A DNA stretch of 64,000 nucleotides from Branchipolynoe longqiensis. Lineage: Eukaryota; Annelida; Polychaeta; Phyllodocida; Polynoidae. The notes below the pieces were generated by a model, which saw only the letters and a program-made list of their open reading frames with translations, did not search any database and had not been told where the DNA came from. The position numbers and the translations under genes are program-made. Position 1 is the stretch's first letter. Each line of letters begins with the position of its first letter. Location: the NCBI GenBank assembly GCA_030323885.1, contig CM059187.1, positions 121,673,593 through 121,737,592 on the forward strand. The letters are read 5' to 3'. Shown piece by piece: positions 9,869-19,735 of this stretch.

Positions 9869-9970
9869 CGTGGTCACCATGGTGAGACACGTGCTTGTGA
9901 GAGTGAGTGCATGGGCGTTCCGGTCGACACCCCCACCCAGAACAACCACCCTCACAACCACCCCCACATA

Positions 9971-10296
9971 CCAGACGGAATGGCCGAATGAGTTAGAGCG
10001 TCAGTCTTGGTAGACCGTGGGGTCATGGGTTAGAACCCTGGTCGAGTCAAACCAATGACTTAAAGATTGATACTTGTCGCTTCCTAGCCAGGCGCTTGGC
10101 ATTATTAGGATAAGGTTGGCTCAGTGTCAGGATAATGTGACTGAGTGGGATATCAGGTCATGGTGCTGGTGGCCTGGTCTTCCAGTGGGGCAGCACTATA
10201 AAGTCACCATGAGTGCGCACTGTCACAAGTCTGTACCCGTCCTGATATGACCTTAGATGTTGCAAGGACGTAAAACAACAACAAACAAACAAACCA
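9971..10296 (+). mobile_element. SINE-1, near full length, head A, tail 1
   Basis: Head CCAGACGGAATGGCCGAATG, then box B-like GGGTTAGAACCC. The body runs through CAGTGTCAGGATAATGTGAC and GGGGCAGCACTATAAAGTCA, then the tail GATGTTGCAAGGACGTAAAA with a CAACAACAAACAAAC end. About 325 bp. This copy is a good reference for family SINE-1 with tail 1. Confidence 0.92.
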
Positions 10297-10350
10297 CCCC
10301 CACAACCACCCCCACAACCACCCCCACAACCACCCCCACTCTCACAACCG
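10297..10350. repeat. 10-bp tandem repeat ACCCCCACAA
   Basis: About five copies of ACCACCCCCACA directly after the SINE tail. It may have grown from the SINE's A/C-rich terminus. Confidence 0.75.
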
Positions 10351-10479
10351 CCACCACACCACCTCCAACCCACACCTACCAAACACCCATAGCCTTATGT
10401 CGACCTTCCCCTCTCCTCCTCCTCCTCCTCCTCCCTCTTCCTCCTCCACATCGCCTTATCCTCCGCTTATGAAATGCTT

Positions 10480-10814
10480 CCGCAGTTGCATTAAACAAAA
10501 TACCCATTCACGCGTCGCCCGGAGAGCTGTTGCGGCGCCCCCTGGCGGGTGTTTGCGCACCCATTCCGGCATGCGCCGACAGGCGGTGAAGCGCGAGGCG
10601 CGCCTTTAATCACGCCGCTTTATGCGCGCGCACCGCCTTCAACCGATTGGCGGCGGCGTGCCCGGCAACCACGGCTGCCTACCCAGGCTACCCACCCCGG
10701 CTTCCCTGCCCCTCTTCCCCGCCTTCCTCTCCTCACTTCTCCGCTCCTCCCTCACCCGCAGCCTGCCTCGCCTCCTGTCGATCAACGCTCCCAATTATAA
10801 ATACATGTACGTGC
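10480..10814. other. CpG-rich unique DNA
   Basis: Contains GGAGAGCTGTTGCGGCGCCC, CGCGCCTTTAATCACGCCGC and CGATTGGCGGCGGCGTGCCC. The last holds a CCAAT-box complement (ATTGG). No coding exon recognised. Candidate regulatory DNA by composition only. Confidence 0.25.
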
Positions 10815-11515
10815 CCGCTTTTAAGTTGGGGAGTGTGGGTGTGTGGGGAGTGTTGGGAACGTGGGGTGTGTGAGCTGTGGTGGGAGTTTGGGGAGTGTGT
10901 CTGGGGAGTGGAGTCGGGAGTGTGAGAAGTGTGGGTAGTGTGGGGGGTTGAGTGGGGAGTGGAGTGGGGACTGTGTGAAGTGTGGGTAGTGTGGGGGGTT
11001 GAGTGGGGAGTGGAGTGTGGAAAGTGGGGAGTGTGGGAGTGGAGTGGGGAGTGTTGGAAGTGTGGGTAGCGTGGGGATTGGAGTGGGGAGTGGAGTGGGG
11101 AGTGGGGGGGGTAGTGTGGAAGTGGGGGGAGTTGAGAGGCGAGAGTGGGGAGTGGAGTGGGGAGTGTTGGAAGTGTGGGTAGCGTGGGGAGTGTACTGGG
11201 GAGTGGAGGGGGGAGTGTGGAAAGTGTGTGGAGTTGAGAGGGGAGAGTGGAGAGTGGAGTGGGGAGTGTGGGAGTGTGGGGCGTGTGGATAGCGTGTGGA
11301 GTATGGAGGCATCTGGGGAGTGTGTGTAGGTTGGGGAGTGTGGTGACGAGTTTGTGGGAGTGTGGGGAATGTATGGGGTACTAAGGTGTGTGGGGAGTGT
11401 GGGGAGTGTGGGCGTGGAGAGTATGTGGGGCAGGGGAGTGTGGCGTATGGGTAGCATGTGGAGTGTGCAGGGGAGTGTGTGGGGTGAGGAGTGTGCAGGG
11501 GTGCCGTGGAGAGGA
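10815..11515. repeat. G-rich array of GTGGGGAGTGTGGGGAGTG units
   Basis: About 700 bp of imperfect 10-12 bp units (GTGGGGAGTG) with larger segments repeating, for example GTTGGAAGTGTGGGTAGCGT near 11051 and 11167. The 289-residue minus frame of Pro/Ser/Thr/His is a translation of the repeat, not a gene. Confidence 0.93.
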
Positions 11516-12506
11516 GAGGGGCGGGGTGAAGAGCGCGTGCTTTCGGTGAAGTGGAATCGCGATTGAAGCATGGCTGCCATCATTTTATGGAGAAAGACGC
11601 GAAGTTGCGGCCGACCGGTTTGTTTGTAGACTAGTGCGCACAGCGGCCGGTGGCGGCGCTGCACGGCGCTGCACTGCGGCGTTTTGCCGCCAGGGCGACT
11701 CGGAATGCGAGGAAAAAGCCTGGGTTAATGCTTGTATGCTTGGCTAATCCGGGTTTTGGCGGGAACGCGCGTCCAGGATTCGCATTACTAGCGCGCCATC
11801 GACCAGTCCGGCCAAGATAGATTACTTCCATAACCACACTGCAATATCCATAATTATATATATATATATATAATGGCATAATATGTAAGCTATAATTCGT
11901 GGGGCTATATATACGAACATTTATTTATGTATTTATTTCTGTGTGAATGTATATCTAGCGTGTTGAATATAACATGGATACTAGTATAAATAAATAAATT
12001 GAAGTTATACCACTTTGTAAATTGTATAGGTCCATATTCGCTTCGGAAAAAAAATCTTAATTCTGAAATACAAATCCCCCCCCCCCCCACCCCACCACAA
12101 CGATTTCGGATAAGGGACTGTGGACCCGTATTTACACTGTAAATGATTCACTGATTATCAGTGGTGGCGCCCCCACCGGGTCCCCACCACACTAAACCTG
12201 GCGGACATGCTGCCTTGCTATAGTCTCTATTCAGCGACCCCTATGATCGGGGAAACCCTCCCATGTGCGGACAATTTTTCAACCTACAAACTGTCTTTGT
12301 CTCATGTAACTGTCCCTCCAATGACAGGACACCTGCTAGGTCAGGACAACATTGGTCTGGTCGCAGAGTTCTCCATTGAAAACAGGTACTACTTTATAAA
12401 TGACGCACCTGAAACAAATAGGGTATTGTCTTTAAAAAAAAATATGGGGGGGGGGGGGAGTTACAGAGAGATTTATGCAACGCAGAGAGGATTAATGTAG
12501 CTTTGG
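11516..12506. other. Unique DNA; CpG-rich first half, (TA)n and poly-C patches
   Basis: 11560-11820 is CpG-rich and complex. 11856-11876 is (TA)n. 12077-12090 is poly-C. 12180-12480 holds a 97-codon plus-strand frame without a recognisable domain, ending in a Gly run from poly-G. I see no supported gene. Confidence 0.35.
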
Positions 12507-12868
12507 TTAAAGTTACAAAGTCCAATGGTTTAGAGTTTCTGACATTTTCTGAGATAAATATTTTAGGTTGATTATTATTATGTACCGTACTTTAGTTTGA
12601 AGTAACTTTTATCTTAAATGGCTAATTATTTGAGATATTTGAAGTGCAACCATGCAAAATTAAATTGTCCAAGCATGCCAAAACTCTGACACCGTAGACT
12701 TCTGCAGTAACAGGTTCTATTCAATTGTGTCAGCCTTTTGTTTCTGTGTGTCGAGAAATGTTTAATAAGTGCACCAGTTAGTTGGTTCTAAGTTAGATAT
12801 GTAGAATCAAGTCTCAATAATTGTTTTGATTTAGAAGATTTGATGTTTTCATCGGACTATGCAGCTTA
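12507..12868 (-). mobile_element. Family M MITE, orientation B
   Basis: Starts TTAAAGTTACAAAGTCCAAT and ends CATCGGACTATGCAGCTTAT. The internal core matches: AACAGGTTCTATTCAATTGT and TAAGTGCACCAGTTAGTTGG. It lies 22 bp before a SINE. Confidence 0.75.
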
Positions 12869-12890
12869 TATATTTGACTAATGGCTCAGA

Positions 12891-13220
12891 CCAGGCGCGG
12901 TTCCCTAATCGGTAGAGCGCGGGCCTCGCATGCGGAGTGTCAAGAGCTCGGTTCCTGGTCGCGTCAAACCAATGACTAAAATTGATATTTGTCACTTCCT
13001 AGCCTGGCGCTCGGCAATATTAGGATAGGCCAAGGACTGATTGGGTCAGTGTCAGGATAATGTGACTGAGTGGGATTACCGGGTCATGGTGCCGTCGGTC
13101 TGATTTCCCGGTGGGGCAGCACTATAAAGTCGCCATGATTGCGCACTGTCACAAGTCGGTACCCGTCCTGATATGACCTGAGATGTTGCCAGGACGTAAA
13201 ACTCCAACAGTCAACCAATC
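12891..13220 (+). mobile_element. SINE-1, near full length, head B, tail 1 (CCAAC end)
   Basis: Head B reads CTAATCGGTAGAGCGCGGGC, then GAGCTCGGTTCCTGGTCGCG. The tail ends GTTGCCAGGACGTAAAACTC then CAACAGTCAACCAATC. It sits between a family M MITE and a second M fragment. Confidence 0.9.
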
Positions 13221-13332
13221 TTTGTGGTGACAAATGTTCAATAAGTGCACCAATATCTAAATTAGATATACAGAATCAAATCTAGATAATTGCTTTGGTT
13301 TTGAAAATGTATTGTTTTCATCGGCTTTTAAT
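13221..13332 (-). mobile_element. Family M MITE fragment
   Basis: Right-hand third only: GTGACAAATGTTCAATAAGT, then ATCTAGATAATTGCTTTGGT, ending TTTTCATCGGCTTTTAATTG. The TIR is degraded. Confidence 0.65.
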
Positions 13333-14019
13333 TGTTGTACTAATCGCTTTTTAGCGCTATTACTTTGTGCGGTGATTTGTTGGTGCCGTGTACCCCCGAG
13401 GTCCACTACGTCACGTGCACGTGACTGGCGCCGACCAGGGCGTGATGACTAGCCGGCCGGGTCCTGATTTACGCACCGAGTGCATTTAATGCCCTCATTA
13501 TTTCCCTGATATTCAAATCAATCACACAGCGACTCTGCCTACCTCCGACGCGCATCCTTTGTGGTTCACCGTTTAGAGGCAGTGCCGGCGAATCGAGAAA
13601 TGGGGGCCGTGGGGGTGGGTGGGGCGGAGGTGGGGGGGGGGGTGCTGCCAGCCCACCCGCCGGGCCCGCTGCTTGTTTCTCAATAATGTGACAAGTGCCA
13701 GGCTAATACGTGTAGTTCATTAAGAAAACACAAGGTTCGCCGCTGGCAATGATAGTGTGGTGTTGTTAGTGGTGGTGGTGGTGATGGTGGTGGGGTGGGT
13801 GGGTATTTCATTCATATTATCGAATTTGTTAGCTAAATTGCCCCGTGGTGGACTCTGATCGATGGGAAGAAGCTCGGCGCGCTCGTTAGGTCTGCGGAAA
13901 GGGATGCTCCGGATTACAAGGATACCAATACGGACACGGCGGGTAATGCCCGCCCCGGGGCGCCCCGCGCTAGAGCGAGGTGGGAGGGGGGAGGCGGGAG
14001 GCGGGTGGGGGTGGGGGTG
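13333..14019. other. Complex CpG-containing unique DNA, candidate regulatory region
   Basis: Includes CTACGTCACGTGCACGTGAC (CRE/E-box-like palindromes) and the AT-rich motif blocks GCATTTAATGCCCTCATTAT and TGTAGTTCATTAAG. A short GGTGGT patch lies at 13765-13800. No exon recognised. The mixture is typical of regulatory DNA, but that is inference. Confidence 0.3.
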
Positions 14020-14024
14020 GGCTT

Positions 14025-15035
14025 GGGGGTTATAATTGGAGCATGAAGGAAGGCAGGAACAGGAACACTGTCTGTCTTCTTGTGGGGCTTTATAATTGGA
14101 GCATGAAGGAAGGCAGGAACAGGAACACTGTCTTCTTGTGGGGCTTTATAATTGGAGCATGAAGGAAGGCAGGATCAGGAACATTGTCTTATTGTAGGGC
14201 TTTATAATTGGAGCATGAAGGAAGGCGCGAACAGGAACACTGTCTTGTTGTAGGGCTTTATAATTGGAGTATGAAGGAAGGCAGGAACAGGAACTGTCTT
14301 CTTGTAGGGCTTTTTAAATGGAGCATGAAGGAAGGCAGGGAGTGGAACACTATCTTCTTGTAGGCCTTTATAATTGGAGCATGAAGGAAGGCAGGAACAG
14401 GAACACTGTCTTCTTGTGGGGCTTTATAATTGGAGCATGAAGGAAGGCAGGAACTGGAACACTGTCTTCTTGTGGGGCTTTATAATTGGAGCATGAAGGA
14501 AGGAAGGAACTGGAATATTGTCTTCTTGTGGGGCTTTGTAATTTGAGCATGAAGGAAGGCAGGAACAGGAACACTGTCTTCTTGTGGGGCTTTATAATTG
14601 GAGCATGAAGGAAGGAAGGAACTGGAATACTGTCTTCTTGTGGGGCTTTGTAATTGGAGCATGAAGGAAGGCAGGAACAGGAACACTGTCTTCTTGTGGG
14701 GCTTTATAATTGGAGCATGAAGGAAGGCAGGAACAGGAACACTGTCTTCTTGTGGGGCTTTATAATTGGAGCATGAAGGAAGGCAGGAACAGGAACACTG
14801 TCTTCTTGTGGGGCTTTGTAATTGGGGCATGAAGGAAGGCAGGAACAGGAACACTGTCTTCTTGTGGGGCTTTATAATTGGAGAATGAAGGAAGGCAGAA
14901 AATCGAATACTGTCTTCTTGTGGGGCTTTATAATTGGAGCGGGAAGGAAGGCAGGAACTGGAATACTGTCTTCTCATGGGGCTTTATAGTTGGAGCGGGA
15001 AGGAAGCCAGTACAGGAACACTGTCTTCTCGTGAA
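14025..15035. repeat. 56-bp minisatellite, about 18 copies
   Basis: The unit reads GGGCTTTATAATTGGAGCAT, then GAAGGAAGGCAGGAACAGGA, then ACACTGTCTTCTTGTG. Copies are 85-100 percent alike by eye and become more divergent at both ends. Because 56 is not a multiple of three, the minus-strand frame cycles through three phases and still stays open for 165 codons (14480-14977). That is a by-product of a stop-poor unit. Confidence 0.95.
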
Positions 15036-15289
15036 TGCTGTCTTTGTACAGGAAAGATGTAGAACTTTTATTTATTCTTTATTATTAAATAAATGTCGAC
15101 TTGAATTAGTTTTATTTCATTTTAAATGCTGGATTGTATTTGCATTATTATATTTGTAAAAAGTATGTATACATATATATTATATATATATTCCTAAAAC
15201 ATAATTTAAAATTTGTAATCCAACAATTTATAAGGATGGATTAACATGGGTCAAATGTGGTGTAAGTACGCTAAACTATGGTGAAAAAC

Positions 15290-15730
15290 GTTAAGGTATG
15301 GCAAGTTTTGGTATGGATGCCGGTACATTCAACTCCGTTCAACTACAGTCAACTATCTTCAACTACGTTCAATGTACATTAGCCTCCTCTATGGTCAACT
15401 ATGTTTAACTATGTCCAAGTATGCTAAAGTATGCTAAAGTACACTAAAGTACACTAAAGTATGCTAGAGTATGCTAGAGTATGCTAGAGTGTGCTAGAGT
15501 ACATTAAGAGTATGGAGACTTCACCACAGTATGTTAGCCTCTAACATAGTGCTCTTTTGAACATGTCCAAAGATCAAATCAGAACTCACGGCCCACCCAC
15601 ATTATTATCAAGTTAGCATGATGGAGAAGTATGAATGCCGGTACATTCAACTACGTTCAACCACGTTCAACTACGTTCAACTACGTTCAACTACTTTAGC
15701 CTCCACTACGTTCAACTACGTCCACTAACA
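15290..15730. repeat. Short tandem repeats (CAACTACGTT and GTATGCTAAA families)
   Basis: Ten-bp units CAACTACGTT (15345-15370 and 15645-15725) flank a block of TATGCTAAAG/TATGCTAGAG units (15420-15500). The two outer blocks are near-copies (GCCGGTACATTCAACT occurs in both), so a larger duplication is likely. Confidence 0.8.
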
Positions 15731-15859
15731 TGTATGTGACCTGGCCTATAGACTCCTTTTGTCTTGTATTTTGTTGTTGTACAAGTGTAGTGACTGACGT
15801 ACATGCACCTCCCTTGGTGAAATGTTACAAAATGTTAAATACACTGGGAAACGTGGGGA

Positions 15860-16260
15860 GGGTGATTGCATCCGGGGACATAGGTGGCCTACTGGCTAAG
15901 ACGCCCAGCCAGAATAGCAGATATGTGGTTTTGGAAGCCGCTCTAGGCAGCGTATCTCTTTGTTTGCAACATCTCCCACTACACTGGTTCCGTGACCAGG
16001 ATACTGGCTATGCTGAGTGCTACGTGGTGTTGAACCTCCCTTGTGTATTTAATTGAAACGCTGCTATCTGGACATTTGTATTCAAAAGTATGAGACTTAT
16101 GATTCCAGGGGAACGAGTTCTTAATGTGAAATGCCACATACACAAGTAGGCGTTTGGTAGGATGATTGCACCACGGAGCCTAGATAGGTTGATGGTTAAG
16201 ACACTAGCCCTGGAATGAAAGAAGTGTGGGTTTGACTCCCGCCGAAGTATCCTATTTGTG
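15860..16260 (+). mobile_element. Two diverged tRNA-like heads, probably another SINE family
   Basis: The copies near 15862 and 16160 align. One has GATTGCATCCGGGGACATAG then GGCTAAGACGCCCAGCC. The other has GATTGCACCACGGAGCCTAG then GGTTAAGACACTAGCCCTGG and box B-like GGGTTTGACTCCCGCC. They are about 300 bp apart in the same orientation. No body or tail consensus could be derived from two copies. Confidence 0.45.
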
Positions 16261-16307
16261 TGTCATACAACACAGCATGTGTCACCTAAAGCTGAAGTTT
16301 TTGTATT

Positions 16308-16365
16308 TTTGTTTGTTGGGGGTTTACGTCCTAACAACAGCTATGGACATATCAGGACAGGGAAG
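16308..16365 (-). mobile_element. SINE-1 tail fragment
   Basis: Reverse complement of tail 1: TTTACGTCCTAACAACAGCT then GGACATATCAGGACAGG. Nothing of the body or head remains. Confidence 0.6.
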
Positions 16366-16855
16366 TGTGTATTCATTGAAAGTGTTTAAGTTGAGCAGAA
16401 CTACCTTTCCCAATTAGAGCTCTTGAAGATTTGATCACCTCATTTTAACTTGCATTTCTACACGAATAAAAACTGTCTTAATCAATTATTCAAAATTAGA
16501 CAAATTAATTGCCTTTCATTTAGAATCGCCGAGAATGGGATACTCGACACAATGATCCATAATTGATCAGCTCCTGCCTACTGGGCATGAGCTCACCTTA
16601 CCCATTCTGTGACGTCATACAGGGAAGGCACATATGGAATTACATAGGTTATACAGCTTAATTAAGGGGCTTCTAATTCAGTATTTAATAAAATTCAGGA
16701 TTTCATAGAATAATACAATGGAATATTACCTCAATTTTAAATACACATTCATAACAAAACAAGAAGAAAATTGGTCATGTCATTGCAAACAAGGGTAATT
16801 CTTGACGGAACGGGAAGTGGGAGGGATCCGCCTTTCTTGCCACCTGGTGGAACCC
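16366..16855. other. AT-rich unique DNA left of the YR element
   Basis: No gene recognised. 16800-16855 may already belong to the YR element, because CTTGCCACCTGG near 16837 is echoed at 17230. Confidence 0.3.
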
Positions 16856-17206
16856 GAGCAAACTAGCTTGCACCTATGGTGGCGACCCCTTCCGTCAAAT
16901 GCCTGCGTTTTCCCATTGCTTCCACCCGGCCGCTCTCAGGCCACCGGCGCTATGGTGGCACCACCTACCATTAAAGCCTGGAACTAGCCCATCGTTGTGT
17001 CCCCCCTCCCCACCTTATGGGCCCCACTCCGAGCGAACCAGCTTGCGCCTATGGTGGCGACCCCTTCCATCAAACGCCAGCGATTTCCCATTGCTTCCAC
17101 TCAGCCGCTGACAGACTACTGTCATTATGGTGGTGCCACCTACCATTTAAGCCTGGAACTAGACAGTCATTGTGTCGGCCCTTACTGGCCCCATCCCGAG
17201 CTGATG
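16856..17206 (+). repeat. Two 175-bp direct repeats at the left end of the YR element
   Basis: Copy 1 begins at 16856 (GAGCAAACTAGCTTGCACCT) and copy 2 at 17031 (GAGCGAACCAGCTTGCGCCT). Both continue with ATGGTGGCGACCCCTTCC and later CACCTACCAT, then AGCCTGGAACTAG. Tandem or split direct repeats at the ends are usual in Ngaro/DIRS-type elements. The promoter, if any, should lie here. Confidence 0.75.
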
Positions 17207-17306
17207 TCACACAAACTGCTCACTCACTCACTTGCCACCTGGACACGAGCCTGCGAAGTCAGGTTGATCGCCCATAATTTGCACAACAAGAAGACACAAG
17301 CCTAAA

Positions 17307-18026
17307 ATGCCGAAATGCAAAAGCAAGCGTACTCGTCCAGAGGAAATCACGGCCCACCAGACAACTCCACCGGTACGGGCTAGAGGCCGCCCTCGCTCGG
17401 TCATTGCTAAGCCCACCACGCCGATCTCCAAACACATGAACGACAAGAACCACGCACGCGCAAACACCGATATGGACCCGGACAGCCCCGTTGCGAGCAC
17501 CAGCGCTGAAGGCCGCAACACCATGGAACACACCATCTTCGATCACCTGGAAACCGTCACCAAAAGTATCCTGGTCCAGATTGATGCACTCGAGGTTAAG
17601 AAAACACCCGAGAAACAACAGGCGGAGCCATTGGGAATGGCACCACGCAACCGACGCCATGGAGGCCGATCACACTCGCGATCATCACAACGGCCAACAT
17701 GTGGCCGCTTTCACACCAGAAGCCAATCAAGAAGCCACACACGATCACCAGACAGGTGCTGCCAAGTAGACAAATGTGATGATGTCCACTGCCGAAACTA
17801 CAAACGTGCCAGCCGCAAATGGTCACTGTCAACCATGTGCATTGACTCCTACCACCGTGACCCCATTGATGACCTATCTAACCGCCCAACCGCCGCACGT
17901 GTGACTAAACGAGGTAGGCTTTCACTAATGCCCAACTCTTTTGCTATACGTGGTTACAGGAAAGGGAAAGTAAGGTTGGGCAAGAGCATGTGTAAAGAAT
18001 ATTTGTGTGCGTTGTTTCATAGGTAA
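17307..18026 (+). pseudogene. Gag-like ORF of the YR element
   Basis: An uninterrupted 239-codon frame starts ATGCCGAAATGCAAAAGC just after the 5' repeats. The N-terminal third is basic and Pro/Thr-rich. Residues about 60-100 look mildly helical (DHLETVTKSILVQIDALEVK). Residues about 115-165 are Arg/Ser/His-rich (SRSSQRPT, SQSRSHTRSPDR), and a Cys/His patch (CCQVDKCDDVHC) follows. A basic, zinc-knuckle-like region fits a nucleic-acid-binding gag protein, though no standard CCHC spacing is present. I assign it by position and composition, not by a recognised family signature. Confidence 0.45.
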
Positions 18027-18447
18027 AAAGACATGTCAGTGGGACAGTCGTGGATAGAGCCGATCAGGGAGCACCAGGAACAGCTAGCTACTATGGCACT
18101 GGACTGGGAGTAGGAGTCATGCATCATGTGATCGGAACAGGTATTTTCGATGATTGATGATGGCCGACTGCCCAAAGGCTGGGATGACCTGTATGCAATC
18201 AAGGATGTGCAACGGAATGCTTGTGCGGTCGGGCTCAGACTCGCTGCCAAAAAATGGAGGACCAACTATTACAAATGAACAGACAATTACGACTCTGGCA
18301 GGCGAGAATTCTCCACCGAGACTGATGGCCGCCCTTGCTATCAGTTGAAATGGGGGGGGGGGGCGGACTGCGGCCACTCCGAGACACATGGCACCCTCCC
18401 AAACCACTACTGCCACGTGTGCGCATGGTGCACAAATAAATACAGAA

Positions 18448-18487
18448 GATCAAACCCCAATCGAGAAAACTCGATGGGGGTTTGATC
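18448..18487. other. 18-bp stem, 4-nt loop hairpin inside the YR element
   Basis: GATCAAACCCCAATCGAG (18448-18465), loop AAAA, then CTCGATGGGGGTTTGATC (18470-18487). The stem has one mismatch. A smaller hairpin, GAGTGCA...TGCACTC, follows at 18492-18518. A role in element RNA or DNA is possible but untested. Confidence 0.6.
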
Positions 18488-18599
18488 CCCTGAGTGCAAT
18501 AACAAAAAACGTGCACTCGAAAAAGAAGCGCGCAGCTGACTCTCCAACGAACAACACCGGCGAATCGCCTGGCAGGCAGGGTTTTTACTGACCCGGCCA

Positions 18600-19019
18600 G
18601 TGACCCCACCGCCAATACACACATATGGTCACTGTACTGTGTCTCCACCCGAGCACCTCCACACATACAACTACAAAAGCTGTGAGCGCCATCTTGTTTC
18701 TACACCTGTCAATACTTGTGATAACCCTGATTGTAACCGTAGCGGCCTACTCTCGCTACAATCCCCTGTTCCCCCTAACCCCCTACCAAGCCCTGTTAAT
18801 GCCTTAACCAGCAGCGACGGCCGCATGGTGTCGCCGCGCCTGCTCTCCCTATGCCACCCAACCCTTTACCTCCCCCCAGCTACACCCCTGCCTGAACGCC
18901 ATATACTCTATAACATTAACCTCGACGTTATCCCGGCCGGTGCGATAATGGCCACTAACTTACCCCCATACACCCCCACCCCTCCTGATCTCCAGACGAC
19001 GCATATTCGGTTCGGCTGA
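18600..19019 (+). pseudogene. Pro/Thr-rich 139-codon frame in the YR element, unassigned
   Basis: Open frame between the hairpins and the recombinase, overlapping the recombinase start in another phase. The sequence CERHLVSTPVNTCDNPDCNR and the later LYNINLDVIPAGAIMATNLP are not low-complexity, so it may be a fragment of element protein displaced by a frameshift. I recognise no domain. Confidence 0.25.
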
Positions 19020-19372
19020 CGCCCATCCCTGACTCGCCATGCTGCCCCCTGGCCGACTGGATGGCCTACAACAAAAGGAACCAGCTCGCCCTGACAACGC
19101 CTGCATTCACCATCCTCGACAGTTGGCCTCTTACCACCAGGACCCTCATGCTCGCCATACGGAAGGCCCTGGAGTCCGCGGGGCATCTTCTTGCCATGCC
19201 CTTCATGCTCCATAGCCTCAGAAGGGGCCGCACCCAGGTCTGCGCCCACACCGGAGCATGCCGGGAGGACATCTGGAAGCTCGGCACCTGGAAATCGGAG
19301 GCCATGAACTCATACGTCCCGCAGAAGGCCTTCACCTCAGCCACTCAGGCGCTCTCCACACTATTTGGTTGA
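18989..19372 (+). pseudogene. C-terminal half of a tyrosine recombinase
   Basis: The frame is open from just after a TGA at 18986 to a TGA at 19370. It contains HSLRRG, matching the H-x-x-R box of tyrosine recombinases. About 25 residues later GTWKSEAMNSYV follows, with Trp in the usual His/Trp position and the nucleophile Tyr. The spacing and the preceding AIRKALESAGHL helix fit DIRS/Ngaro-type recombinases. The upstream catalytic Arg and N-terminal SAM-like domain are absent, so this copy should be inactive alone. Confidence 0.7.
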
Positions 19373-19439
19373 GAGCGCTGATTGTCCATCGGTTAATTCG
19401 CTGGTCTACATTGTCCGCTATTGTTTTATTGTCTTAGTT

Positions 19440-19650
19440 GTCTTAATGTCCCATGGTACTCTTCATTGTTCTAGTAGTGATCTTGACGTTTTACCTTATT
19501 TGCTCCTGATTGTATGGATCCGTAGTCTGAAGGCTTGGTGTCTTGATCCTTAATTGACCAATTGTTCTCATTAGTACTCTGCATTGTTCTGATAGTATTC
19601 TTGACTGTTAAGCCTTATTGTTGCTCATTGTTGATCCTTAGCCTGAAGTG
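19440..19650 (+). repeat. Two about 95-115 bp direct repeats at the right end of the YR element
   Basis: Copy 1: GGTACTCTTCATTGTTCTAG, TCTTGACGTTTTACCTTATT, CCGTAGTCTGAAGG. Copy 2: AGTACTCTGCATTGTTCTGA, TCTTGACTGTTAAGCCTTAT, CCTTAGCCTGAAG. This pairing mirrors the duplicated 5' end. Confidence 0.6.
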
Positions 19651-19735
19651 CGATTGCTGCCCAGATAACCTGACGAATAAAGGCACCTTATACCACTTCT
19701 GTTTCATTGTGAATTAGAAAGGAAGCAGCTTAAGG

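Larger units (their letters stand above)
16856..19735 (+). mobile_element. Decayed, internally deleted tyrosine-recombinase (DIRS/Ngaro-like) element
   Basis: The order is 5' direct repeats, gag-like ORF (17307-18026), a degenerate middle, the C-terminal half of a tyrosine recombinase (18989-19372), 3' direct repeats (19440-19650) and an AATAAA at 19676. No reverse transcriptase or RNase H frame is visible, and the interval between gag and YR is too short to hold one. The copy is therefore deleted or is a non-autonomous relative. A Crypton is the alternative, but the gag-like ORF favours a YR retrotransposon. Outer limits are approximate. Confidence 0.6.

Noticed and set aside
10795..11664. 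289-codon minus frame rich in Pro/Ser/Thr/His
   Set aside because: Derived from the G-rich 10-bp array. The non-array ends contain no recognisable domain.
14480..14977. 165-codon minus frame with repeated Pro-Thr-Arg-Arg and Phe-Leu-Pro-Ser motifs
   Set aside because: It is a read-through of the 56-bp minisatellite cycling in three phases. No start context, exon signals or domain.
15730..16056. 108-codon frame
   Set aside because: Overlaps a diverged SINE-like head, and its composition and boundaries give no support as an exon.
16856..19735. Intact autonomous DIRS or Ngaro retrotransposon
   Set aside because: No reverse transcriptase or RNase H frame, the recombinase lacks its N-terminal half, and stops break the middle.
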